Source: Komarekiella delphini-convector SJRDD-AB1
Lineage (GTDB): Bacteria > Cyanobacteriota > Cyanobacteriia > Cyanobacteriales > Nostocaceae
Length of the DNA stretch: 64,000 bases
Reading direction: 5' to 3'
Assembly: GCF_014831675.1 (NCBI RefSeq)
Contig: NZ_VJXY01000025.1
Coordinates: forward strand, 53,647 to 117,646
This document shows, in pieces, positions 1 to 7,916 of this stretch (positions are counted from its first letter, which is position 1; every line of letters starts with the position of its first letter). The notes beneath the pieces were generated by a model. It did no database searches. It saw only the letters and a list, made by a program, of their open reading frames with translations, and had not been told where the DNA came from. The position numbers and the translations under genes were made by a program.

Positions 1-2
1 TC

Positions 3-119
3 AATTATCGATTTGCACTTTCTCAAGAACAACCAGAACGCATTTTATATTTAGCTGTTCCCTTAGATACCTATGAAACTTTTTTTAAGCTCCCATTTAC
101 TCAGATTATAATTCAATAA
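3..119 (+). CDS. xisH: XisH family protein, C-terminal end only
   Basis: An open frame enters from the left edge and ends at the TAA at 117-119. The 38 visible residues, including RFALSQEQPERILYLAVP and the ending LPFTQIIIQ, match my memory of the C-terminus of XisH, a factor needed for excision of the fdxN element in Anabaena. XisH-like proteins are usually about 138 residues, so roughly 100 lie outside the window. The xisI gene follows 50 bases downstream, the normal partner order, which supports the call. No excision element or recombinase is visible here. XisH/XisI pairs are common in Nostocales away from any excision element, so this is probably a stand-alone pair. Confidence 0.8.
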   Translation, partial: NYRFALSQEQPERILYLAVPLDTYETFFKLPFTQIIIQ

Positions 120-169
120 TATCAATTACGTTTGCTAATTTATGACATTGAAAATGAGGTTATCGTCAA

Positions 170-505
170 ATGGCTAAATTAGAAGAATATAGAAAGTATA
201 TCAAAGAGTTATTAACAGCATATAGTCAGTATGAAAAACCTGATAGCGAAGTTGAATTACAAACTATATTTGATACTGAACACGACCACTATCAATTAGT
301 ATATGTGGGCTGGAAAAACAAGCGGCGTGTATATGGTTGTGTCTTACATTTAGATATTAAGAATGGGAAAATTTGGATTCAGCATAATGGAACGGAAGCT
401 AACATTGGTGATGAATTAATGGCTCTAGGTGTTCCTAAACAAGATATTGTATTAGGATTTCACTCGCCTTATAAAAGACAGTTTACAGATTTTGCTGTGG
501 GTTAA
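170..505 (+). CDS. xisI: XisI family protein
   Basis: This 111-residue protein has the usual XisI length and family signatures: the N-terminal KLEEYRKYIKELL, the central DHYQLVYVGW and the C-terminal VLGFHSPYKRQFTDFAVG. XisI acts with XisH in excision of the fdxN DNA element during heterocyst development; its biochemical role is not established. It starts at ATG 170, 50 bases after the xisH stop, so the two are probably cotranscribed. The strong pairing of these genes across cyanobacteria away from any excision element has the look of a toxin-antitoxin or small regulatory pair, but that is inference. Confidence 0.85.
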   Translation: MAKLEEYRKYIKELLTAYSQYEKPDSEVELQTIFDTEHDHYQLVYVGWKNKRRVYGCVLHLDIKNGKIWIQHNGTEANIGDELMALGVPKQDIVLGFHSPYKRQFTDFAVG

Positions 506-678
506 GATGGGTTAATGAGGAATTTAAATTGGGTTAGGCGATCGCTTAATTTGAGTTGAGTCTGAAAATGGAAATGGAATGAACCCCTCAATACCTCGTT
601 CCTTACCATAGTCAAGGATCAGCGATTCAATAGATGTTAATGTAAATTCTCAAAGGAATTTGCAATTTACTGTAAGCC

Positions 679-1383
679 TTATATGTTTTTACAAGTCTCA
701 TAGCGAGAGTAAATATTCCATTTTACCAAGGGATTGGTGAGGTTTCTCGCAACACTTGAGACCGGGAGGTGTCCCACTGGGGCTGTGCCATCATACTTTA
801 TACTCTCATCTTTTATCCAACCACCTAAAAACCATTTGGCGGATATCTGCCATCCTACACGAGTCCAAAAAGCATTCAGATTTTTTCTTACTTCTAGCCA
901 GATTTTTTTCTGCACACTAAACCCAAAGCGCCCATTACTGTACTTTACCCACAGTTGGTCAATAGTGCGTAAGTCAGTGCAAGGAAAGTTTTTAATAGAT
1001 TCGGGATCAAGCCAGCGTTCTTGTTCTTTGTCAGCGGCTTTGAGCATCACTGCCAGAGTTTCTCGATCTGCTTCTTTCCACTCTCCAGCCTTGAGTAAAT
1101 CGCGCAACCGCGTATAGTCTACGCCCTTCTCAGAACTGAGATCATCATTCTCCTGCGTTGGTTTTGTCGTCGTTGTTTGAATAGATTGTTGTTCTTGTCG
1201 CTGCCTGTGTGCTTCTTGTTCTTGTTGTTTTTGTAACTTTGCCTGGTTAGCTTGTTGTTGCTTCTCTAACTCCGCTGATTTTTGATATTCGGCTTCTTTA
1301 GCAGATGTAATCTCTAACTCAATTGGCGCTACATCCTCATTTCTTAGACCTCTAAAATATCCTGTTGATAATCCTTCAGTACC
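679..1383 (-). pseudogene. GUN4 domain portion of a frameshifted caspase-GUN4 protein
   Basis: This frame opens just after an in-frame TAA near 1386 and runs to the stop at 679-681. It has no ATG or GTG start before the GUN4 domain; only a TTG at 1107 lies inside the domain. In order it encodes a short segment containing LRNEDVAPIELEI, a Gln/Glu/Lys-rich probable coiled-coil linker (about 1320-1140), then a complete GUN4 domain including LLKAGEWKEADRET, FPCTDLRTIDQLWVKYS and GRFGFSVQKKIW. GUN4 domains bind porphyrins in chlorophyll synthesis, but in cyanobacteria they also occur as C-terminal modules on signalling and protease proteins. The LRNEDVAPIE segment normally continues from the preceding domain, so this is the downstream half of the caspase gene, displaced by one base near 1347-1352. 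Confidence 0.75.
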
Positions 1384-2354
1384 TTACGAGTATGTTCATC
1401 CAGGGGATATTTTTGCCCAACTACCTCAACAAAAGCTTGTTTGTAACTTTCCAAGTTTGCAAACCGTCTGCGGAAAGGTTCTATTACTTCGCTTTCTATT
1501 TCCTCGGCTTTCTCATCTGTAATTCCAAATGTTTTGCGTTTCGGCTTTAAGATTAAGTAGGAAAGTTTACTAAGTTCACCATTTTGGGCATATTGTTCAA
1601 CAAGCTTGCGATACTCTGCCTCTGGATTCTTGGGGGCATAGGCTAGTAGAATATTAAAGCCTTCCTTATCCAGAATAATATCTGGCATCATCTTAGGCTT
1701 TACTGCTTGAACTTTTGCCTTAGCGTAAGCGTGCAGTTCTTGTACATGAATATTGCCATCGTTGTCTGTGTCTGCTGCACCTGTCTCAATTCCCTCAACT
1801 AAATATTGAGTGTAGAGCGAAAGCGGTAAACCTTCTTGCTCAAATGAAGTTTGAGTTGCACTCGAAGATGTGAGAACAACTCGTCCCTCAGCACCTAGCT
1901 GCTTTTTGATATCGACACCGACACTTTTTGTCAGCCAACCTTGAGCGATCGCACCACTGTAGCAAGCATCCAAAATCAATATTTGTCGTTTGGCGTAGCA
2001 ATTATATGATTGTCCTTGAATAAAATTTGCGTCTACAGCAGTAGCTTCAAAGTCATCTTTAGCTGTAATCCGAGTTGTTAAATAAAGATGACCTTCATCA
2101 TTAGTAATACCATGCCCAGAGAAAAACAATAATACTAAATCTTCTTTACTAGCTTCTTTAAATAGCTTTTGAATTGCCCTTCGCATTTCTGTCTGATCGG
2201 GATTAAGCAGATGTTCGATCTGCTCAAAACTTCCCAGACTTGGGTTTTGCAAAACTCGCTGCATAGCTTCTACATCATTGAGAGCAGATGATAGAGGAGG
2301 GATATCTTCACCGTATTCACTGACTCCAATCAGCAGCGCTATCTTCTTAGCCAT
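1344..2354 (-). CDS. Caspase-family (peptidase C14) protein, upstream half of a caspase-GUN4 fusion
   Basis: The protein starts MAKKIALLIGVSEYGED, the usual opening strand of a bacterial metacaspase/orthocaspase fold. The catalytic dyad is intact: His81 in LFFSGHG and Cys131 in ILILDACYSG. The caspase domain covers about residues 1-235, followed by a helical segment ending KVLKDYQQDILEV. I prefer ATG 2354, which overlaps the upstream gene stop (ATGGCTAA), over GTG 2366. The frame stops at 1344-1346, exactly where related proteins appear to continue into a LRNEDVAPIE segment and a GUN4 domain; both are present in the -1 frame. It is probably a protease effector of a conflict or programmed-death system, fed by the EACC1-like gene upstream. 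Target unknown. Confidence 0.8.
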   Translation of the reverse strand: MAKKIALLIGVSEYGEDIPPLSSALNDVEAMQRVLQNPSLGSFEQIEHLLNPDQTEMRRAIQKLFKEASKEDLVLLFFSGHGITNDEGHLYLTTRITAKDDFEATAVDANFIQGQSYNCYAKRQILILDACYSGAIAQGWLTKSVGVDIKKQLGAEGRVVLTSSSATQTSFEQEGLPLSLYTQYLVEGIETGAADTDNDGNIHVQELHAYAKAKVQAVKPKMMPDIILDKEGFNILLAYAPKNPEAEYRKLVEQYAQNGELSKLSYLILKPKRKTFGITDEKAEEIESEVIEPFRRRFANLESYKQAFVEVVGQKYPLDEHTRKVLKDYQQDILEV

Positions 2355-2745
2355 TTTTGCCGTCACCCATTGCAGCCAAGAGGTCTTTTGCTATTCTCTC
2401 ACTCTCTAATAGCTCTCGTTGGCTTTTTGCTTCGATATTGACTTCTTTATCTCCAACTTTGACACTAATTTTCATCGGCTTGTCACCCAGGCGATCGCCC
2501 AAAAAACCTAAAAAGCTTTTGACATTCTTCATGCTCACCTCAGCCGTTAGCACTCCGATCAAAGTGGCAAACAATGGCTTACTTCCTGCTTCAGGGTTCA
2601 AGTCTTCCGCGCGATCTGCCTTCTCAACCTCATCCAAATCCCGAATTTCCCGCAGCAGCTTGCTAGCTATTTTTTGCCGTCTCTCATCATCTAACTCTGG
2701 ATCGTCAATGGCAAAGGTGAATTTAATCGTGGGTTCGCCTGTCAT
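2347..2745 (-). CDS. EACC1-like effector-associated protein
   Basis: This is a 132-residue protein. The start at ATG 2745 is decided by a strong ribosome binding site, GGAGG at 2751-2755, five bases upstream; a longer frame to 2853 has no such site. The body has a pattern I associate with EACC1 (effector-associated constant component 1): an N-terminal LLREIRDLDEVEKADR segment, a central Gly/Leu-rich helix (LFATLIGVLTAEVS), a long helix and a terminal beta unit ISVKVGDKEVNIE. EACC1 proteins accompany caspase, trypsin-like and other effectors in the NTP-dependent conflict systems described by the Aravind group. The gene overlaps the caspase gene by 8 bases, so they are translationally coupled. 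The family call is from memory and is moderate. Confidence 0.55.
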   Translation of the reverse strand: MTGEPTIKFTFAIDDPELDDERRQKIASKLLREIRDLDEVEKADRAEDLNPEAGSKPLFATLIGVLTAEVSMKNVKSFLGFLGDRLGDKPMKISVKVGDKEVNIEAKSQRELLESERIAKDLLAAMGDGKNG

Positions 2746-3177
2746 TTTAACCTCCAAAGTCCCGTTATCTAGGCAGTGTTCAGCTACACTTCCAAATTCT
2801 ACGATTCCGGTCAGGAAAAAGATAGTCCACAGGCGATCGCTTGTCGATTTCATTTATACCAACGAGAAAATTTCTCTTAACAAGACTTAAAAAATTAGGT
2901 TTCTGGACGACAAATTTAGGTTTTTTCTGAATTGGTATTAGCTATAAGTTTGAATAGATTGGCTCTCTAAACATCCCTTATATTAAAATGAAAAGGATTA
3001 GGAAGTCGCACTTTTATAAACATCTAACAAGAGTTTACGCAAATCTCCAAGTCACGCCCAGAAGTGACACTTGATGTTTTCTAGCTATATGACCCTAATG
3101 TTAGTGTGATTTAGGAAATGGCTTTAGCTGCTCAACAATATAATTAAGTAATTACTGTCAACATAAAGCAAAAATTA
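2746..3177. other. Non-coding spacer
   Basis: This AT-rich spacer separates the leftward EACC1-caspase operon from the rightward gene at 3178, so both promoters must lie here. It contains the EACC1 ribosome binding site at 2751-2755 and a stray end of a small dispersed repeat near 2930-2940 (AATTGGTATTA). I see no gene, RNA or long palindrome. Confidence 0.5.
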
Positions 3178-3813
3178 ATGACAATTCTCAACGCTCGTAA
3201 TTTATCCTTAGAAGAAGTTCAGCGTTTGTTTGGCTTTCAAAAACACTACAACGACTCGTTCTCTTCTCTATTATCCCTAGAACCTCTTACTGACGCAGAA
3301 CAGGAGGAACTTAAACAAATTCAGAATGACTTTAATAGATACCTCACAGCAGGCAAAGTTTCTAAAGGTCAAATCAAGTTCCTTGCAGTTGCTCCTTTAC
3401 TAAGATTAGCTGGCTTCTATAGATATCCTCTTGAGATTCGCTTAGAAGAAGATATCGCTGATATTGAAGTTGAAGATGAAGATATAATAATTAAAGGCAG
3501 GATGGATATTTTAGCTGTAACCAAAGCTAAACATACAAAAGCTAATGCCTATTTTTGGGTACTTTTAATTGAATCTAAAAACAGCCAAATTGATATATCA
3601 ATAGGATTGCCCCAACTCTTAGCTTATGCGTATAAAAGTTTAGATAAACAAAAATCAGTTTGGGGTTTGACAACTAATGGCAGAAGTTACCAATTTGTGT
3701 ACATTGAACAAGGAAATCCATCTACGTATCAGCTAATGCCATTATTAAATTTTATGGAATCTCCCCGTGCGATTGAATCGCTACAAGTTTTAAAAGCAAT
3801 TTGTCAGCTATAA
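3178..3813 (+). CDS. PD-(D/E)XK nuclease-like protein (HsdR N-terminal type)
   Basis: This 211-residue protein resembles stand-alone versions of the type I restriction HsdR N-terminal domain. A helical N-terminus (1-75) precedes a PD-(D/E)XK-like core: Asp110 in IIKGRMDILAV, then Glu132-Ser-Lys134 in WVLLIESKNSQIDI. The SIGLPQLLAYAY helix and WGLTTNGRSYQFV strand follow, as in that fold. No methylase or specificity subunit is adjacent. It is therefore an orphan nuclease-fold protein of unknown role, common in Nostocales. It follows the caspase-type locus in an accessory stretch, so a defence role is possible but not shown. Confidence 0.6.
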   Translation: MTILNARNLSLEEVQRLFGFQKHYNDSFSSLLSLEPLTDAEQEELKQIQNDFNRYLTAGKVSKGQIKFLAVAPLLRLAGFYRYPLEIRLEEDIADIEVEDEDIIIKGRMDILAVTKAKHTKANAYFWVLLIESKNSQIDISIGLPQLLAYAYKSLDKQKSVWGLTTNGRSYQFVYIEQGNPSTYQLMPLLNFMESPRAIESLQVLKAICQL

Positions 3814-3832
3814 CAAAAAGAAGGAGATACAA

Positions 3833-5347
3833 TTAACCTTTCAAATTATCTAATAACTCTGCTGTCTGCTGTGGTTGCACTAAACTATTAGCACACAAAA
3901 TACCAGAAGCCGCTACTGCTGGTACACCAATTCCCGGCATAGTGCTGTCACCAACACGATATAAACCCTGGATAGGAGTGTGCGTACTAGGAAACGTTCC
4001 CTTACCTGCTGAAATTGCAGGGCCATAAGTTCCCTGATAGCGTCGGAGATAATGGGCATGAGTTAGGGGTGTACCAATGAGTTCCAAAACGATGCGATCG
4101 CGAATATCTGGGATAATCCGCTCTAAGGCGCGATATAGAGATTGTGCTTTTTCCTGCTTCTTGTGTTCGTAGCTATTATTCCGTTCCCATCCAGCATAAG
4201 GTTCAAGAGTATAAGCATGAACCACATGATGTCCTTCAGGTGCTAAGGTTGCATCCCACACGCTGGGAATCGAAATCATGCACGTATTACCCGGTGTAGT
4301 AATCTCCTGACTTGAATCGTGAACTACCACATGATGTCCGGTTAAATTCTTCAAGCCAGCCGCTCGGATGCCTAAGTGTAAATGCATAAAGCTTTCAACC
4401 TTTGGTGTATTTAAAGCTACTTTACGGTAAGATGCGGGTAAATCTTCAGGACGCAACAGTTGATTGTAGGTATCCCAAATCGTTGCATTGGAAATCACCA
4501 CAGGCGCTTTGAGAACTTCACCCTTTTGCAACCTGACACCTACGGCTTTACCAGATTCCACCAAAATTTGCTCGACATGGCATCCCATCCGCAACTTACC
4601 ACCCCAGCGTTCTAATCCCCGCACCAAAGCCTTGACAATTGCACCACTACCACCCACAGGATACTCAACTCCAGCGCGAGAGCGTTCACCTAACATAAAA
4701 GCTACCTCTGGGGCGATCGTCCCGTGTGCCTTTAAACCAGAGAGTAAAAAGCATTCCAGGTCAATAAGCCGCCGCACCCAAGGATCTTGGACTGTTGCAT
4801 CCATCACATCGCCTACAGAAGCTTGGACAAGCGACAAGTTGGGTAGTATTTTGATCAAAGATGGCAGGTAACGGCTCAGCAATACTAGAATTACCTGCCA
4901 ATCAGCTCTTAGAGCCAGCGTAGGAATGCCTTTCATCGCCTCGTATAAACCTAACAAGCGTTCTTCAAACTGCTGGAGTTCCCTAGCACCTTGGGGCGTA
5001 ACTTTAGCAACTTGTTCTCGGTAACGCTGAGCATTACTATAGACTGCAAAAGCACTTTCAGGAAAGTGATAGTGTCCCAAGGGATCATAGGATATAACTT
5101 GAATGGATTCGCCGAGAACATCCAAAACTTGTTTTAGCGGATTCAAACTTTGGGTATCAGTCAGACCACAATAAAAGGAGGGGCCAGAATCAAATTCAAA
5201 TCCGCGCCGTCTAAAGCTATGAGCAGCACCTCCACTAATTGTGTGGCTTTCACATACAACAACTCGTTTCCCATAACGAGCAAGTAACCCAGCAGCACAT
5301 AACCCGCCGATACCACTACCAATAACAATGACATCACTATCTTGCAT
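3833..5347 (-). CDS. CRTISO-like FAD-dependent oxidoreductase
   Basis: This 504-residue protein starts MQDSDVIVIGSGIGGLCAAG, a Rossmann dinucleotide-binding motif, followed by the family segment SGGAAHSFRRRGFEFDSGPS. The C-terminus has the FAD-contacting GLYRVGDSTMPGIGVPAVAAS. It belongs to the carotenoid isomerase / phytoene desaturase / retinol saturase superfamily. It is not obviously CrtH itself, whose N-terminus I remember differently, so the substrate is left open. The frame stays open another 33 codons to 5446, but that extension is written by a 7-bp tandem repeat and is unlikely to be translated; ATG 5347 places the first beta strand correctly. It is divergent from the MlaF-like gene. 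Confidence 0.75.
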   Translation of the reverse strand: MQDSDVIVIGSGIGGLCAAGLLARYGKRVVVCESHTISGGAAHSFRRRGFEFDSGPSFYCGLTDTQSLNPLKQVLDVLGESIQVISYDPLGHYHFPESAFAVYSNAQRYREQVAKVTPQGARELQQFEERLLGLYEAMKGIPTLALRADWQVILVLLSRYLPSLIKILPNLSLVQASVGDVMDATVQDPWVRRLIDLECFLLSGLKAHGTIAPEVAFMLGERSRAGVEYPVGGSGAIVKALVRGLERWGGKLRMGCHVEQILVESGKAVGVRLQKGEVLKAPVVISNATIWDTYNQLLRPEDLPASYRKVALNTPKVESFMHLHLGIRAAGLKNLTGHHVVVHDSSQEITTPGNTCMISIPSVWDATLAPEGHHVVHAYTLEPYAGWERNNSYEHKKQEKAQSLYRALERIIPDIRDRIVLELIGTPLTHAHYLRRYQGTYGPAISAGKGTFPSTHTPIQGLYRVGDSTMPGIGVPAVAASGILCANSLVQPQQTAELLDNLKG

Positions 5348-5384
5348 TTTTGTCATTTGTCCTTTGTCATTTGTTTTTACTACT

Positions 5385-5445
5385 GACTCCTGTCTCCTGT
5401 CTCCTGTCTCCTGACTCCTGTCTCCTAACTCCTGACCACTGACCA
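5385..5445. repeat. Heptamer tandem repeat (CTCCTGT family)
   Basis: This run of degenerate 7-bp units (CTCCTGT, CTCCTGA, ACCACTG) fills the divergent spacer between the oxidoreductase and MlaF-like genes. It is a typical STRR (short tandemly repeated repetitive sequence) of heterocystous cyanobacteria. It creates an artificial N-terminal extension in the leftward frame. Confidence 0.8.
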
Positions 5446-5459
5446 CTGATTTATAACCA

Positions 5460-6242
5460 ATGACTGAACCATTGATTGAACTAAAAGGTGTTTCTAAGTC
5501 CTTTGGTAGCCATAAAGTTTTAGATAACGTAGATTTGACAATTTACCGGGGAGAAGCACTAGGAATTATTGGCCCTTCTGGGACTGGTAAATCCACGATT
5601 TTACGGATAATGGCGGGGTTACTGGCTCCTGATGAAGGAGAAATTTACGTGCAAGGGGTACGGAGAGACGGTTTGATTGAGGATGGTGGCGACCCAGTTG
5701 GTATTGGTATGGTGTTTCAGCAGGCGGCATTATTTGATTCATTAACGGTGGAGGAAAATGTAGGATTTTTACTTTACCAAAACTCAAAATTACCGCGATC
5801 GCGCATCCGAGAACTGGTAAAAGAAAAATTGGAGATGGTCGGTTTGCCGGGAATCACAAATCTTTACCCAGCCGAACTATCTGGGGGAATGCGAAAACGG
5901 GTAAGTTTTGCCCGGGCAATTATGTCTAACCCCGATAACCCCTCAGAAACTCCAGAAGTTTTACTATACGATGAACCAACAGCCGGACTTGATCCAATTG
6001 CTTCAACAGTGATTGAAGATTTAATCCGTTATTTGCAAAGTGCACAAGGAGTCTGTGGTACTTATGCTGTTGTTACGCATCAAGACAGTACCATACGTCG
6101 TACATCTGACAGACTTGTGTTTCTCTATGAAGGTAAAGTGCAGTGGCAGGGTACAGTGAGTGAAATAGATAGCACAGAGCATCCTTTGATTAGACAATTT
6201 ATCAGTGGAAATGTGCATGGCCCGATTCAGGTAGCCGGCTAA
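5460..6242 (+). CDS. MlaF-type ABC transporter ATP-binding protein
   Basis: This 260-residue ABC ATPase shows Walker A GPSGTGKST (about 39-47), Q-loop GMVFQQAALFDSLTV, signature LSGGMRKRVSFARA (about 140-153), Walker B VLLYDEPTAGLDP and a switch histidine in YAVVTHQDS. The FQQAALFDSLTVEENV and SGGMRKR forms are characteristic of MlaF/TGD3-type ATPases that power MCE-protein phospholipid transport. The MCE gene lies 114 bases downstream on the same strand, which supports this. The MlaE-type permease is not in this window and is presumably encoded elsewhere. Likely role: lipid trafficking between outer, inner or thylakoid membranes. Confidence 0.8.
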   Translation: MTEPLIELKGVSKSFGSHKVLDNVDLTIYRGEALGIIGPSGTGKSTILRIMAGLLAPDEGEIYVQGVRRDGLIEDGGDPVGIGMVFQQAALFDSLTVEENVGFLLYQNSKLPRSRIRELVKEKLEMVGLPGITNLYPAELSGGMRKRVSFARAIMSNPDNPSETPEVLLYDEPTAGLDPIASTVIEDLIRYLQSAQGVCGTYAVVTHQDSTIRRTSDRLVFLYEGKVQWQGTVSEIDSTEHPLIRQFISGNVHGPIQVAG

Positions 6243-6257
6243 TCAGTTTTGATTGAT

Positions 6258-6292
6258 GTTAGCGGATAGCTATGGTTTAGCCCGTGCTGAGT
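6258..6292 (+). repeat. 35-bp dispersed repeat, copy 1
   Basis: The 35 bases beginning GTTAGCGGATAGCTATGG and ending CCCGTGCTGAGT recur exactly, in reverse orientation, at 29583-29617. This copy lies in the spacer between the MlaF-like and MCE genes. An exact match of this length in two unrelated spacers indicates a dispersed repeat or a fragment of a mobile element. Confidence 0.85.
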
Positions 6293-6356
6293 CTTGAGTA
6301 TAGTTATTTTCACTCACCACTAAAGACTCAGAAGTAATTTTTGGGTGGAGAAAAAA

Positions 6357-7916
6357 ATGCGAGGTCTAATGACAAGCCGCTTCGCGTCTATGCGAACATT
6401 TAGAGAAGGTTCTGTAGGATTGTTACTCCTACTAGGACTGGGGGTATTTGGATTAATATTTTTGTGGTTGAATAGATTTACTAGTGCTCAGAGTTCGTAC
6501 AAAGCTATTGTAGAATTTACCAATGCTGGTGGGATGCAAAGGGGAGCACCAGTTCGCTATCGTGGCGTCAAAGTAGGCAATATTTCTAGGGTTCAACCAA
6601 AACCAAATGCCGTCGAAGTAGAGATTGAAATTGCCCAACCTGACCTAATCATCCCGCGTAATGCATCAGTGGAAGCTAATCAAAGCGGACTGATTAGCGA
6701 AAGCATTATCGACATCACACCAAAAGCAACGTTACCGGCTGGGGTTATCATAGCTAAGCCACTAGAGAAAAATTGCGATTCCAGTCTCATCGTCTGTAAT
6801 GGTTCTCGGTTAAAAGGTCAGATTGGCATCAGTGTTGATGATCTGATTCGCAGCTCAACTGACTTAGCCACTACATACACTAATCCCAAATTTTATAACA
6901 ACGTCAACAGGGTTCTAGAAACCACTACAGGCGCAGCGTCCAATTTTGCTGAACTAAGTGAGGATCTCCAAGCCTTAACCAAAAGCTTAAGGCAGCAACT
7001 AGGCACGTTTTCCGCTACTGCTAATTCTGTGCAACAGGCGTCAAATAAACTCAGCACATCCACTGCTAAAACAGTAGATCAATTTGGCATAACCGCAAGT
7101 CAATTTAGTGCAACTGCAAATCAAGCGAATCGTTTGCTCAGTAACCTAGATAATCTAGTGACAACAAATCGTTCTTCGCTGGTTGGCGCTTTGAACAACA
7201 TCACCGAAACCAGCAACCAACTGCGCGTTACAGTGAGTACCTTATCACCTACTGTAAGTCGGTTGACTCAAGGACAACTACTACAAAACTTAGAAACTCT
7301 TTCGACAAATGCAGCGCAAGCCTCAGCCAACTTACGCGATGCTACTAAAACCTTAAACGATCCAAATAACGTAGTACTACTGCAACAAACCTTAGATTCA
7401 GCACGGGTAACATTTGAAAACACTCAAAAAATTACATCTGATTTGGATGAGTTGACTGGCGATCCTGCTTTCCGGCAAAATCTCCGACAATTGGTGAATG
7501 GTCTAAGTGGTTTGGTGTCTTCGACTCAGCAAATGCAGCAACAAGCGCAGGTTGCTACTACCCTAGACTCAATAAAAGCTGCTGTGAATCAACCGAATGC
7601 TGTGATTAAGACTCCAGCACCAACCCAGAAAGCGATAACACAGCAACAACGGCAGATTGCTGATATTTTGGACTCAGTAACAGCTACTTTTGATACAAAT
7701 GCTGTGATTAAAACAGCACCATCTCAACAGGTAATGCCTAATGACAAGCCCTTACGCGTCTACACAACTAATTCCTCATCTGCTACTTTTCAGAGTACTG
7801 GCATCGACTCTCAACTAATCCCCAGTCCATCTACCTCCAAATCATCCCAAGAAGACCTATTGAAGCAACTGCGGGAGTATGGTAAACAAAGGGAGCAACT
7901 GGAGACGGGAAAATAG
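6357..7916 (+). CDS. MCE-domain (MlaD-like) lipid transport protein
   Basis: This 519-residue protein has one N-terminal membrane anchor (VGLLLLLGLGVFGLIFLWL), then an MCE/MlaD domain (SYKAIVEFTNAGGMQRGAPV, GVKVGNISRV) at about 45-150, then a long Gln/Ser/Thr-rich probable coiled coil (about 160-430) and a disordered tail. MCE proteins form substrate-binding rings or tunnels for lipids with MlaE/MlaF-type ABC transporters. ATG 6357 is chosen for GGAG at 6347-6350, six bases upstream; GTG 6345 is weaker. A dispersed repeat (ATGACAAGCCGCTTCGCG at 6369) inserts a few codons between this start and the conserved REGSVGLL. A related stretch (ATGACAAGCCCTTACGCG) is inside the coding sequence near 7739. 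Confidence 0.8.
   Translation: MRGLMTSRFASMRTFREGSVGLLLLLGLGVFGLIFLWLNRFTSAQSSYKAIVEFTNAGGMQRGAPVRYRGVKVGNISRVQPKPNAVEVEIEIAQPDLIIPRNASVEANQSGLISESIIDITPKATLPAGVIIAKPLEKNCDSSLIVCNGSRLKGQIGISVDDLIRSSTDLATTYTNPKFYNNVNRVLETTTGAASNFAELSEDLQALTKSLRQQLGTFSATANSVQQASNKLSTSTAKTVDQFGITASQFSATANQANRLLSNLDNLVTTNRSSLVGALNNITETSNQLRVTVSTLSPTVSRLTQGQLLQNLETLSTNAAQASANLRDATKTLNDPNNVVLLQQTLDSARVTFENTQKITSDLDELTGDPAFRQNLRQLVNGLSGLVSSTQQMQQQAQVATTLDSIKAAVNQPNAVIKTPAPTQKAITQQQRQIADILDSVTATFDTNAVIKTAPSQQVMPNDKPLRVYTTNSSSATFQSTGIDSQLIPSPSTSKSSQEDLLKQLREYGKQREQLETGK

Noticed and set aside
734-1117. 127-residue frame on the + strand
   Set aside because: It is the antisense shadow of the GUN4 domain, which is a clear match on the minus strand.
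2357-2890. 177-residue frame on the + strand
   Set aside because: It is the Ser-rich antisense shadow of the EACC1-like gene.
5348-5446. 33-codon N-terminal extension of the CRTISO-like oxidoreductase
   Set aside because: It is encoded by a 7-bp tandem repeat and precedes the first Rossmann strand; ATG 5347 is the natural start.
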